NCBI GenBank assembly: GCA_902388495.1
Contig: CABMPP010000009.1
Span: 62,001 to 126,000 of the forward strand
Origin: an uncultured Bacteroides sp.
GTDB taxonomy: Bacteria; Bacteroidota; Bacteroidia; Bacteroidales; Bacteroidaceae
Reading direction: 5' to 3'
Length of the DNA: 64,000 nt
Positions 43,821 to 51,608 of this stretch are shown here, piece after piece. Under the pieces are notes generated by a model. The model was not told the DNA's origin, did not search any database, and saw nothing but the letters and a program-made list of their open reading frames with translations. The position numbers were made by a program, and so were the translations under genes. How positions within the stretch are numbered: the stretch's first letter is position 1; every line of letters starts with the position of its first letter.

Positions 43821-44828
43821 ATGAACATACTTATCACAGGAATCCACGGTTTTGTGGGTTCCAATCTTGTTATTGCCCTAAAGGAACATCATAGCCTTTA
43901 TGGGCTGGATATTGTTGCGCCTGAAAAGGAGGGAGTGATACAGACTTTTTCTTGGAAGGATATTGAGCCTGCTTCTGTTCCGATGGAGAATCTTCCTAAG
44001 TTTGATGCCATTATTCATTTGGCCGGAAAAGCCCATGATACGAAGAATCAGTCTGCTGCTCAGGTTTATTTTGATATTAATACTGGGTTGACTCAGAAGA
44101 TATTTGATTTCTTTTTGGAATCTTCTGCGAAGAAGTTTATTTTCTTTAGTTCGGTGAAAGCAGCTGCGGATAGTGTAGTGGGGGATGTGCTGACGGAGGA
44201 GGTGATACCGACACCGGTTGGACCTTATGGGGAGAGTAAGATTGCTGCGGAAGATTATATAAAGGAACATTTTTTATTTCCTACCACCTCCCCCTGCGGG
44301 TACTCCTCCTTCCCGAAGGAGGAGAATGAGATACACTCGGATAAGCAGGTGTATATCTTGCGTCCTTGTATGATTCATGGTCCGGGCAATAAGGGGAATC
44401 TGAATTTGCTTTATAATGTGGTGAAGAAAGGTATTCCTTGGCCTTTGGGTGACTTTGAGAACAGGAGATCCTTTACTTCGATCGATAATCTTTGCTATGT
44501 GATAGAGGGATTGCTGACGAAGGATGTTTCGAGTGGCATTTATCATATGGGTGATGATGAAGCTTTGTCTACGAATGAGTTGATCGCTTTGATGTGTGAG
44601 GTATTGGGGCGCAAGCCACATATCTGGAAGATGAATAAGCGTATGATGGAAGGTTGTGCAGGATTGGGCACCTTACTCCATTTACCGTTGAATACGGAAC
44701 GTTTGCGTAAGTTGACGGAAAACTATGTGGTGAGTAATGCGAAGATTAAGGCTGCTTTGGGAATTGAACGGATGCCTGTAAGGGCAGAAGATGGGATAAA
44801 GAAGACAATCGAGTCATTTACAATTTGA
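43821..44828 (+). CDS. NAD-dependent epimerase/4-reductase (WbpV-like)
   Basis: A 335-residue extended SDR protein: NAD motif ITGIHGFVGSNLV, HLAGKAHDTKNQ, FFSSVKAAAD, and YxxxK in PYGESKIAAEDYI. It pairs with the next gene like WbpV with WbpL, where the reductase makes UDP-QuiNAc or UDP-FucNAc for the initiating transferase. Residues about 154-172 (PTTSPCGYSSFPKEENEIHS) are encoded by a palindromic insertion-like sequence and probably form a surface loop. It may still be functional because the frame is kept. Confidence 0.82.
   Translation: MNILITGIHGFVGSNLVIALKEHHSLYGLDIVAPEKEGVIQTFSWKDIEPASVPMENLPKFDAIIHLAGKAHDTKNQSAAQVYFDINTGLTQKIFDFFLESSAKKFIFFSSVKAAADSVVGDVLTEEVIPTPVGPYGESKIAAEDYIKEHFLFPTTSPCGYSSFPKEENEIHSDKQVYILRPCMIHGPGNKGNLNLLYNVVKKGIPWPLGDFENRRSFTSIDNLCYVIEGLLTKDVSSGIYHMGDDEALSTNELIALMCEVLGRKPHIWKMNKRMMEGCAGLGTLLHLPLNTERLRKLTENYVVSNAKIKAALGIERMPVRAEDGIKKTIESFTI
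44286..44324 (+). repeat. Palindromic element inside the epimerase gene
   Basis: CTCCTCCTTC (44303-44312) and GAAGGAGGAG (44315-44324) form a near-perfect hairpin with a 2-nt loop, preceded by CACCTCCCCCTGCGGGTA. The GC-rich, purine/pyrimidine-biased composition is foreign to the surrounding AT-rich gene and resembles small dispersed palindromes of Bacteroides genomes. It does not break the reading frame. Confidence 0.6.
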
Positions 44829-44891
44829 CAATTTACAATGTACAATTTGCCGTGCGGATGAATAGGCATGGTATGTAAACTCTTTATTTGA

Positions 44892-45839
44892 ATGTATTAT
44901 TTGATCGTATTAGTTCTGCTCTTCTTGGCAGAACTTTTTTATTTTAGGGTGGCTGATAGGTGTAATATCATCGATAAGCCTAATGAGCGTAGTTCTCATA
45001 CCAGGATAACTCTTCGGGGTGGGGGAATTATCTTCTATTTTGGAGCATTGGCTTATTTTCTGACGAGCGGTTTTGAGTATTCTTGGTTTATGTTGGCATT
45101 GACTTTGGTTTCGTTTATCAGTTTTGTGGATGACATTCGATCTACGTCTCAGAAGTTACGGTTGCTGTTTCATTTCTCGGCTATGGCTTTGATGTTCTAT
45201 CAATGGGGATTGTTCTCTTTATCCTGGTGGTGGATAATTGTTGCGTTAATAGTTTGTACGGGTATCATCAATGCTTATAATTTCATGGACGGGATTAATG
45301 GCATCACAGGTGGTTATTCTCTGGTTATCCTTGTTGCACTGGCTTATATCAATAGAGAAATGATTCCTTTTGTAGAAGAAGGCTTTATCTATACGGTTCT
45401 TTGTTCTGTCTTGGTATTCTGTTTCTTCAATTTCCGTAAGAAAGCTAAATGTTTTGCTGGTGATGTTGGTTCTGTGAGTATTGCCTTCATTCTTCTTTTC
45501 CTGATTGGTAAACTGATCATTCAGACTGAGGATTTCAGCTGGATTGTCCTATTAGCTGTTTATGGTGTTGACAGTGTTCTGACTATCATTCATCGGCTGA
45601 TGCTTCATGAGAATATCGGTTTACCGCATCGGAAGCATTTGTATCAGATCATGGCGAATGAGTTGAAGGTTCCTCATGTAGTGGTATCTTGCATTTATAT
45701 GATAACGCAGGCAGTAGTAGTCATAGCATACATTCATTACCGGGAATATGGGTATATATATTTGTTTAGTTGTATTGCGCTGTTAAGTTTAGCCTATGCT
45801 CTTTTTATGAAAAGATATTTTCACCTACACCGGAATTAA
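44892..45839 (+). CDS. Initiating glycosyltransferase, MraY/WecA family (WbpL-like)
   Basis: A 315-residue polytopic protein of glycosyltransferase family 4. Motifs: DKPNERSSHTRITLRGGGII at the N-terminus, FVDDIRSTSQKLR, NAYNFMDGINGITGGYSLV and the cytoplasmic loop HRLMLHENIGLPHRKHLYQ. It would transfer the first HexNAc-phosphate to undecaprenyl phosphate. Such a gene commonly closes Bacteroides capsule operons, and this is the last clear capsule gene here. Confidence 0.92.
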   Translation: MYYLIVLVLLFLAELFYFRVADRCNIIDKPNERSSHTRITLRGGGIIFYFGALAYFLTSGFEYSWFMLALTLVSFISFVDDIRSTSQKLRLLFHFSAMALMFYQWGLFSLSWWWIIVALIVCTGIINAYNFMDGINGITGGYSLVILVALAYINREMIPFVEEGFIYTVLCSVLVFCFFNFRKKAKCFAGDVGSVSIAFILLFLIGKLIIQTEDFSWIVLLAVYGVDSVLTIIHRLMLHENIGLPHRKHLYQIMANELKVPHVVVSCIYMITQAVVVIAYIHYREYGYIYLFSCIALLSLAYALFMKRYFHLHRN

Positions 45840-45905
45840 CGATTCATCGTATCCCACTTTCCACGTTATATGATATTAATTCGTCCCTATATTGAAAAAT
45901 TCTTT

Positions 45906-45913
45906 TATCTTTG
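45906..45913 (+). promoter_or_regulatory. Probable -7 box of the acyltransferase gene
   Basis: TATCTTTG is a full -7 match 30 nt before the start codon. The -33 is weak (TTCG, 22 nt upstream). It suggests that the acyltransferase is a separate transcription unit after the capsule operon. Confidence 0.55.
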
Positions 45914-45943
45914 CCGGCGAATTAACAAATATCTTATATCAAA

Positions 45944-47080
45944 ATGAATACACAGACCACTTATCTTGCTTCGAAACCGCATTATGAGATTCTTGACGGG
46001 CTTCGTGGCGTGGCGGCCGTTATGGTTATTATCTTCCATCTTTTTGAGGCACATGCCGGAGGCAGCCATCTGGATCAAATTATCAATCATGGTTATCTGG
46101 CAGTAGATTTCTTCTTTATGCTCTCGGGTTTCGTAATCGGTTATGCGTATGACGACCGTTGGAACAAGATGAGTATCGGTACTTTCTTTAAACGGCGTGT
46201 GATTCGTCTGCATCCTATGGTGATCATGGGAAGCATCGTGGGAGCCGCCTTCTTTTATTTCCAGAAATCTCCTTGTTTCCCACCTATCGAGAATACATCC
46301 ATTGGCAACATGCTGCTTGTGATGTTACTGGGCTTCACTTTGCTTCCTCTTCCGCTGAAGTTCGATATTCGTGGATGGACGGAGATGCATCCGTTGAATG
46401 GTCCGGCATGGTCACTTTACTATGAGTATATCGGCAATATATTGTATGCGCTGTTTGTGCGCAAGTTCAATAAAGTGGCTTTGTCTATCCTTGTGTTGGT
46501 GGCTGGTTGCTTTACGGTATACCGCTGCCTTACTGCACCTTCCGGTGATATCGTAGGCGGTTGGGCCCTGAACTGGGAACAACAATATGTGGGATTTGTA
46601 CGGCTGATGTATCCGTTCTTCGGCGGATTGCTGCTGTCTCGCCTTGGCTGGCTGATACGTGTCAAAAAGCGTGCTTTCTGGTGGTGCAGTCTGCTGATTG
46701 TGGTAATTCTTTCTGTTCCCCGTATTGGTGGTGAAGACGGTTATTGGATGAACGGGTTGTATGAAGCCTTCTGCATCATCTGCATTTTCCCGATTATCGT
46801 TTCTATGGGAGCGGGCGGTAAGGTGACCGGCAAGCGTTCTACCACTGTATGCAAGTTCCTGGGTGATATTTCATATCCCATTTACATCACGCATTATCCG
46901 CTGGTATATACCTATACGGCTTGGGTGTGCAACAACAATGCAACGATGGTCGAAGGCATTCCATACATGATATTGACTTTCGTAGGTGCCTTTGTGCTGG
47001 CGTATGCATGCTTGAAGCTGTATGACGAACCGGTACGCAAGTGGTTGACAGACCGTTTCCTGAAAGGAAAGAAGAAATAA
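45944..47080 (+). CDS. Acyltransferase family 3 membrane protein (OafA/NodX type)
   Basis: A 378-residue integral membrane acyltransferase. EILDGLRGVAAVMVIIFHLF contains the family's conserved R-x(n)-H region, and YLAVDFFFMLSGFVIGYAYD and FFKRRVIRLHPMV are typical. About ten membrane segments follow. Members O-acetylate or succinylate surface sugars. It has its own promoter and is more GC-rich than the capsule genes, so it may be a stable chromosomal gene rather than part of the locus. Confidence 0.88.
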   Translation: MNTQTTYLASKPHYEILDGLRGVAAVMVIIFHLFEAHAGGSHLDQIINHGYLAVDFFFMLSGFVIGYAYDDRWNKMSIGTFFKRRVIRLHPMVIMGSIVGAAFFYFQKSPCFPPIENTSIGNMLLVMLLGFTLLPLPLKFDIRGWTEMHPLNGPAWSLYYEYIGNILYALFVRKFNKVALSILVLVAGCFTVYRCLTAPSGDIVGGWALNWEQQYVGFVRLMYPFFGGLLLSRLGWLIRVKKRAFWWCSLLIVVILSVPRIGGEDGYWMNGLYEAFCIICIFPIIVSMGAGGKVTGKRSTTVCKFLGDISYPIYITHYPLVYTYTAWVCNNNATMVEGIPYMILTFVGAFVLAYACLKLYDEPVRKWLTDRFLKGKKK

Positions 47081-47104
47081 AAAACGGAAGCAAATACATA
47101 CAAG

Positions 47105-47141
47105 AATCCCCCGTTGCAAAACTGTATTGCAGCGGGGGATT
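47105..47141. terminator. Bidirectional terminator between the acyltransferase and hsp20
   Basis: A 15-bp stem with one G-T pair (47105-47119 and 47127-47141; AATCCCCCGTTGCAA and TTGCAGCGGGGGATT) and a 7-nt loop separates two convergent genes. T-rich flanks are short. Confidence 0.85.
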
Positions 47142-47160
47142 TCTGTAATTACCAATTACC

Positions 47161-47592
47161 TTATTTTACATCAATGAATTTCTTGGCTTTTGCCTTTTCT
47201 TGTTCGGTATATTTGGGCAAAGCGATGCTCAATACACCGTTTTCTACATGAGCGGCAATCTTTTCCTTGTCTACGTCGTCCGGCAGAACCATCGTCTGTT
47301 CGAACTTGGAGTATGAGAATTCACGACGCAGATAGCGACCTTCCTTCTTGTCCTCTTCTTTGTTCTCGACCTTCTTCTCCATGCTGATGACCAAGTTGTT
47401 GTCTTCATCGATGTGTACGTTGAAGTCTTCCTTCGTCATGCCCGGAGCGGCCAACTCTACTTTGTACTCTTTTTCGGTTTCAAATACGTTGATAGCAGGG
47501 GCAGTTGCGTTAGCTCTTACCATCCAATCGTTATCAAAGAAATCATTAAAAATACTCGGTAACCAATTCTGAGTTCTTCTTACTGGCATCAT
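47161..47592 (-). CDS. Hsp20/alpha-crystallin small heat shock protein
   Basis: A 143-residue holding chaperone. The N-terminal arm contains NWLPSIFNDFFDNDWMV, the alpha-crystallin domain runs from about 35 to 130 (YKVELAAPGMTKEDFNVHID, and VENGVLSIALPK with the conserved A-x-x-x-n-G-v-L element), and the tail is Lys-rich. Two adjacent ATGs are possible starts. A promoter with both boxes lies upstream. Confidence 0.95.
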   Translation of the reverse strand: MMPVRRTQNWLPSIFNDFFDNDWMVRANATAPAINVFETEKEYKVELAAPGMTKEDFNVHIDEDNNLVISMEKKVENKEEDKKEGRYLRREFSYSKFEQTMVLPDDVDKEKIAAHVENGVLSIALPKYTEQEKAKAKKFIDVK

Positions 47593-47618
47593 AGTTATAG
47601 TCTCCTATTCGTTTAAGT

Positions 47619-47648
47619 TAAACATAAATTCACTAACTATATTGCAAA
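47619..47648 (-). promoter_or_regulatory. Probable hsp20 promoter
   Basis: On the minus strand: -33 TTTG (47645-47648), 18-nt spacer, -7 TATGTTTA (47619-47626, one mismatch at the last base). It is 27 nt before the hsp20 start. No heat-shock-specific element is recognised. Confidence 0.55.
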
Positions 47649-47761
47649 CCTCATGCCAATAGGATTCTACTTACTTTATTGACGATTTGTCAGAAGAATA
47701 GTGACTAAATTACTTGATAAATGCCATTTTTACTATCTTATTTATTAATTTTAATTGAATT

Positions 47762-49501
47762 TCAAACTAGTTTAAAACGCATCCGCCAGCGCTTGTTTTC
47801 TTCATCCCAGTCGTGACTGATGAGCTTGAAGGTTTCTATTTCGGAAGTGTTGGCAACATGTGTTCCGATGCAGAGGCATTCGTCGTAATCTCCTACCTTC
47901 ACGACACGTACTGTTTCCGAAGCGTCTTCCGGCAAGCGCTGCAAATCAAATCTTCCTTGCGCTTCTTCCTGGCTGATGAATTCTGTTGTGACGGGTAGAT
48001 GTTGTGCAATTACTTCATTTACCGCTTCTTCCAGTTGCTTCACTTCTTCTTCGGTAGGACAGGCCGTAAGGCGATAATCCAGCTTACTCTTTTTCCGTTC
48101 TATATGTGCCGAGACTGAGCGACCACAATTGAATAATCTGATCATGGTTTGGTTAATGATGTGCTCGGTAGTATGCATAGGAGGGTACTCCTGCTTATTG
48201 TGGCTGTTGAGCTCCGTCAGCACCTCTTCCTTCAAGATACTATATACATGTATATCCGCATATTCTCCCGAAGCAAGCAACTCCCCGGCACGTTCTGTTC
48301 CCTCGCGAAGGAATCCCAAGCGGATGGGAATGCCATTGCTTGCTGCATTGCCCGTGGCACAACGGATCTGAATGCGTTTCATTCCTTTCTCTTCTACAGC
48401 CCATTGACATAATTTGCGGACACCGGTGGTTACGATGCCACGATGCTGATATTCGGGCAATAGCCAGTAGCCAATCTCCGTGCGGTGGTTGTCGAAGTCG
48501 GAGAAGTGGAAGCCTATCAATCCGCAGATTTCATTACGGTCGTTCCAGATGCCGAATACGGGTTCGTACCGTTCGGCAGGAGCGGAGAGGACACTCTTCA
48601 AGAAGTTTTCTTCATCGGCTACCGAATGCAGGTTATCGACAAATGGCAGCCATGTCTTCAGATAATCACGGTGGGTGTCGATGGCATGATATATGGCCGC
48701 AGCATCTTCTATCCTGACTTCGCGCAAAAGAATGTCGGGAAGAATAGAGAATGAAATCGGGGAGGGTTTGACCGGTGTTCCGACCATCTGAGCCGATTCG
48801 ATTCTTTCTTTGATTTTCCCCCAGGCATGCGTGCCGAACAAGCAACTGTCACGCATCGTATGATACATTTCCTTGAACCGGGACATCGGAATAGTGAAAC
48901 TCAGCACGTTCGTTTCAAAATACGGACGAACGGACGGGTCGAAGAATCCCAGGAAAGTCCGTCTTCCTTGCTTCTTGTTTTCAATAACGGCTTGGGTAAT
49001 GATAGAGCAGCAGCCCGAACCGAATGGAGTTGCTACGGCATCCGAGGCATTGTTGTCGAAGTACGCCCAAGTTGCTAATCCCGATAACATATCGGGTGTT
49101 CCCAGGAAGAAGATTCCTTCCACCATTTCGAAAGAAGAGATCCGGTCGATGCGGGCAAAGTGCAGATAGGCTTTATCCGTTCTTGGTATTTGGGTTTCTT
49201 TTATGAAATCGACAACCATTTCGGGCGTCTTTTTGTATTTCTCTTTAAGGGATACGAAACCCGGAACACGTTCGGGCATATCCGTAAAGCCGGTATATAG
49301 CTTGCCACCTCCGCAGGTGATTGTTTCACTATTGAGGCTGACAATCTTTCCGGCGCGGACTTGCTTCATGCATTTAAAGAGGCAACCGTTTACTTTTTCG
49401 GCCGGTGCTTCCGCTTGGTCTGAGTACCAAAAGGCGATAGGTAATTCGGCACGTTCGCCGAATGCTTCCTGATAATTGGAAATAAACGTACGTATATCCA
49501 T
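47762..49501 (-). CDS. Three-domain fusion: DUF169, GNAT acetyltransferase, AlaX-like editing domain
   Basis: A single 579-residue frame. Residues about 1-245 match DUF169 (ITCGGGKLYTGF, FGSGCCSIITQAVIENKKQG). Residues about 255-430 are a RimL-like GNAT domain (LLREVRIEDAAAIYHAI, GYWLLPEYQHRGIVTTGVRK). Residues about 435-579 are an AlaX/tRNA_SAD-type editing domain with both zinc motifs: HTTEH (HxxxH) and CIGTH (CxxxH). AlaX proteins remove amino acids from mischarged tRNA; the role of DUF169 is not known to me. A Met (MHTTEH) opens the last domain, so an internal start could give free AlaX. No frameshift is seen. Confidence 0.85.
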   Translation of the reverse strand: MDIRTFISNYQEAFGERAELPIAFWYSDQAEAPAEKVNGCLFKCMKQVRAGKIVSLNSETITCGGGKLYTGFTDMPERVPGFVSLKEKYKKTPEMVVDFIKETQIPRTDKAYLHFARIDRISSFEMVEGIFFLGTPDMLSGLATWAYFDNNASDAVATPFGSGCCSIITQAVIENKKQGRRTFLGFFDPSVRPYFETNVLSFTIPMSRFKEMYHTMRDSCLFGTHAWGKIKERIESAQMVGTPVKPSPISFSILPDILLREVRIEDAAAIYHAIDTHRDYLKTWLPFVDNLHSVADEENFLKSVLSAPAERYEPVFGIWNDRNEICGLIGFHFSDFDNHRTEIGYWLLPEYQHRGIVTTGVRKLCQWAVEEKGMKRIQIRCATGNAASNGIPIRLGFLREGTERAGELLASGEYADIHVYSILKEEVLTELNSHNKQEYPPMHTTEHIINQTMIRLFNCGRSVSAHIERKKSKLDYRLTACPTEEEVKQLEEAVNEVIAQHLPVTTEFISQEEAQGRFDLQRLPEDASETVRVVKVGDYDECLCIGTHVANTSEIETFKLISHDWDEENKRWRMRFKLV

Positions 49502-49649
49502 AGTTTCTGAATGCTATTTGTGATACAATTCTTCTGATTTCCCGTAAAGGTAATCGAATCTTTTGAAACTTTTATCTGTCATTTGCTTTTTTATCGGCCT
49601 ATTCCTAAGCTTTTAGGTTTGCTAAGATAGGATTTTAGGGTAATTTAAT

Positions 49650-49657
49650 TACTTTTG
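49650..49657 (+). promoter_or_regulatory. Probable -7 box of the SusR-like gene
   Basis: TACTTTTG matches the -7 consensus, 49 nt before the SusR-like start. No -33 TTTG is found at normal spacing. Confidence 0.45.
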
Positions 49658-49705
49658 CATAAGAGTTTTTGAAAAGTAAAGCCTTAAACTAAATAGTAAA
49701 TCCGG

Positions 49706-51361
49706 ATGAAAAAAGTTATTATCTTCTTGTGTATCTGTACTGTATGCGTGTTTCGTCTCCATGCTGAAGGCAGCCGGGCAGATTCTTTATTGTTGAAGCT
49801 GGACCAGGCAATAAAGGAGCGTCCCATATATATGGAACAGAAAGAGCATAAACTGAATGAGCTGAAAAGACAGTTGCATCAGCATCTTCCGGATGAGGAA
49901 CGTTATTCCATTCTGGGTACGCTGGAAGACGAATACCGTTCGTTCAACACCGATTCGGCATTGCGCGTAGCACAGGAGAGGGAACAGATAGCCCTGCGCC
50001 TTGGCAAACGGAGATACATCGATAATGCCCGCATGAATACAGCCGATATCATGGGAATGACCGGCATGTATAAAGAGGCTTTGGACCTGATGAAGGATAT
50101 CCATATAGACCAACTCCCCAGGGATATTCATCCATATTATTATCACATCTACCGTACTGTCTATGGGCTGATGGCCGATTATGCCGTAACGGAGCATGAA
50201 AAGAAACTCTATGCGGAACTTACCGACAAGTATCGTGATTCGTTGCTTGTGGTCAATAAAGACAATCTGCTGATACATACCCTGATTCAATCCGACCAGT
50301 ACAATGTGCGCAATGAGTACGATAAAGCCATCCGTCTGCTCACCGACTACCTGGCGCAGCAGAACGATTACGAGCACGATGTGGCAATCTGTGCCTACAC
50401 CTTGTCGGAGTCTTACCGTCTGAAAGGGGATAAGAAGAAAGAAAAGGAATATCTCATCGTCTCTGCTCTGGCAGATATGAAGACGGCTGTCCGCGAATAC
50501 ATCTCTTTGCGCAAGCTGGCTGTATTGCTATATCAGGAAGGAGACATCGAGCGTGCCTATTCGTATGTGAAGATCTGTATGGAAGATGCTGCCGCCTGCA
50601 ACGCCCGGTTGCGCAAGTTGGAGATTCTGGAGATATTCCCTATCATCAATGATGCCTACCAGCAAAAGACGGAAAAGCAACAGGAGCAGATGAAGTGGGC
50701 ATTGATATCCATCAGCCTGCTTTCACTCTTCTTGCTGCTTGCCATATTCTATGTATACAAACAGATGAAACGGGTGGCGGCTGCCCGCAGGGAAGTGATC
50801 GACACCAACAAGCGGCTGAAGGAACTGAACGAAGAACTGCATCGTTCCAACGGCCAGCTCAAGGAAGCCAATCATAGCATAGCCGAGAACTCTTATCTGA
50901 AAGAAGAATATATCGGCCGGTATATGGACCAATGTTCGGTATATCTGGAGAAGATGGATAACTACCGCCGGTCGTTGGGCAAGATTGCTTCTACCGGTAA
51001 TGTAGAAGAACTGTATAAGAACATAAAATCGTCCAAGTTCATAGAAGAAGAGCTGAAAGAGTTCTATGCAAACTTCGACAATACCTTCCTGCAACTGTTT
51101 CCTACTTTTGTCGAAGACTTCAATGCCCTGCTTGCCGGGAATGAACAGATTTCCTTGAAGCCCAACGAACGGATGAATACCGAACTCCGTATTTTCGCAT
51201 TGATACGCCTGGGCATTACAGACAGCGTAAAGATAGCCCAGTTCTTGCGCTACTCCGTGACCACCATCTACAACTACCGTACAAAGGTTCGTAACAAAGC
51301 AGCCGGCGACCGCGAGCAATTGGAACAAGAAGTGATGAAAATAGGGAAAACAAAGGATTGA
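49706..51361 (+). CDS. SusR-like membrane regulator of the polysaccharide locus
   Basis: A 551-residue regulator: signal peptide (FLCICTVCVFRLHAE), TPR-like helical periplasmic domain (about 25-325), one membrane helix (ISISLLSLFLLLAIFYVY, about 332-350), a coiled coil (about 355-400) and a cytoplasmic domain with a C-terminal helix-turn-helix (LGITDSVKIAQFLRYSVTTI). This is the architecture of SusR (DUF6377-type) proteins, which sense an alpha-glucan fragment in the periplasm and activate the adjacent susC operon. It is immediately upstream of that operon and in the same direction. Confidence 0.88.
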   Translation: MKKVIIFLCICTVCVFRLHAEGSRADSLLLKLDQAIKERPIYMEQKEHKLNELKRQLHQHLPDEERYSILGTLEDEYRSFNTDSALRVAQEREQIALRLGKRRYIDNARMNTADIMGMTGMYKEALDLMKDIHIDQLPRDIHPYYYHIYRTVYGLMADYAVTEHEKKLYAELTDKYRDSLLVVNKDNLLIHTLIQSDQYNVRNEYDKAIRLLTDYLAQQNDYEHDVAICAYTLSESYRLKGDKKKEKEYLIVSALADMKTAVREYISLRKLAVLLYQEGDIERAYSYVKICMEDAAACNARLRKLEILEIFPIINDAYQQKTEKQQEQMKWALISISLLSLFLLLAIFYVYKQMKRVAAARREVIDTNKRLKELNEELHRSNGQLKEANHSIAENSYLKEEYIGRYMDQCSVYLEKMDNYRRSLGKIASTGNVEELYKNIKSSKFIEEELKEFYANFDNTFLQLFPTFVEDFNALLAGNEQISLKPNERMNTELRIFALIRLGITDSVKIAQFLRYSVTTIYNYRTKVRNKAAGDREQLEQEVMKIGKTKD

Positions 51362-51408
51362 AATACCCGTTTTCGGGTGTAGAAGTGTCCTGATTACGCT
51401 TATATTTT

Positions 51409-51496
51409 CACTACTTTTTCTACAATATGGCTGTTGCTTATATTGCTTTATATGAATGTTTTATGATTTATAAATCGCTAAATCCACTACTTTTTC
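51409..51496 (+). promoter_or_regulatory. Direct repeat CACTACTTTTTC upstream of susC, possible regulator sites
   Basis: The same 12-mer CACTACTTTTTC occurs at 51409-51420 and 51485-51496, 76 bp apart (about seven helical turns). The second copy ends 34 nt before the -7 box, a typical activator position. It may be bound by the SusR-like regulator; this is an inference. Confidence 0.35.
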
Positions 51497-51530
51497 ACTC
51501 TTTCTCTTAGTATTGCTTTTCCGTATCAGA

Positions 51531-51538
51531 TACATTTG
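51531..51538 (+). promoter_or_regulatory. Probable -7 box of the susCDE operon
   Basis: TACATTTG matches TAnnTTTG. The -33 region lacks TTTG at the right distance, consistent with dependence on an activator. The leader to the SusC start is about 65 nt. Confidence 0.55.
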
Positions 51539-51608
51539 CACTGTTCCTCTTCCGAAAGAGTGACACATAGGATTTATCTTTTTATTATTAACTTTAAAAT
51601 CTGATATC

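Noticed and set aside
44820..44850. ACAATTTG copies 22 bp apart after the epimerase gene as a sixth 22-bp array
   Set aside because: The spacing is 22, but ACAATTT-like words also occur at 7-8 bp steps in between, so simple sequence explains it. It is left out of the main count.
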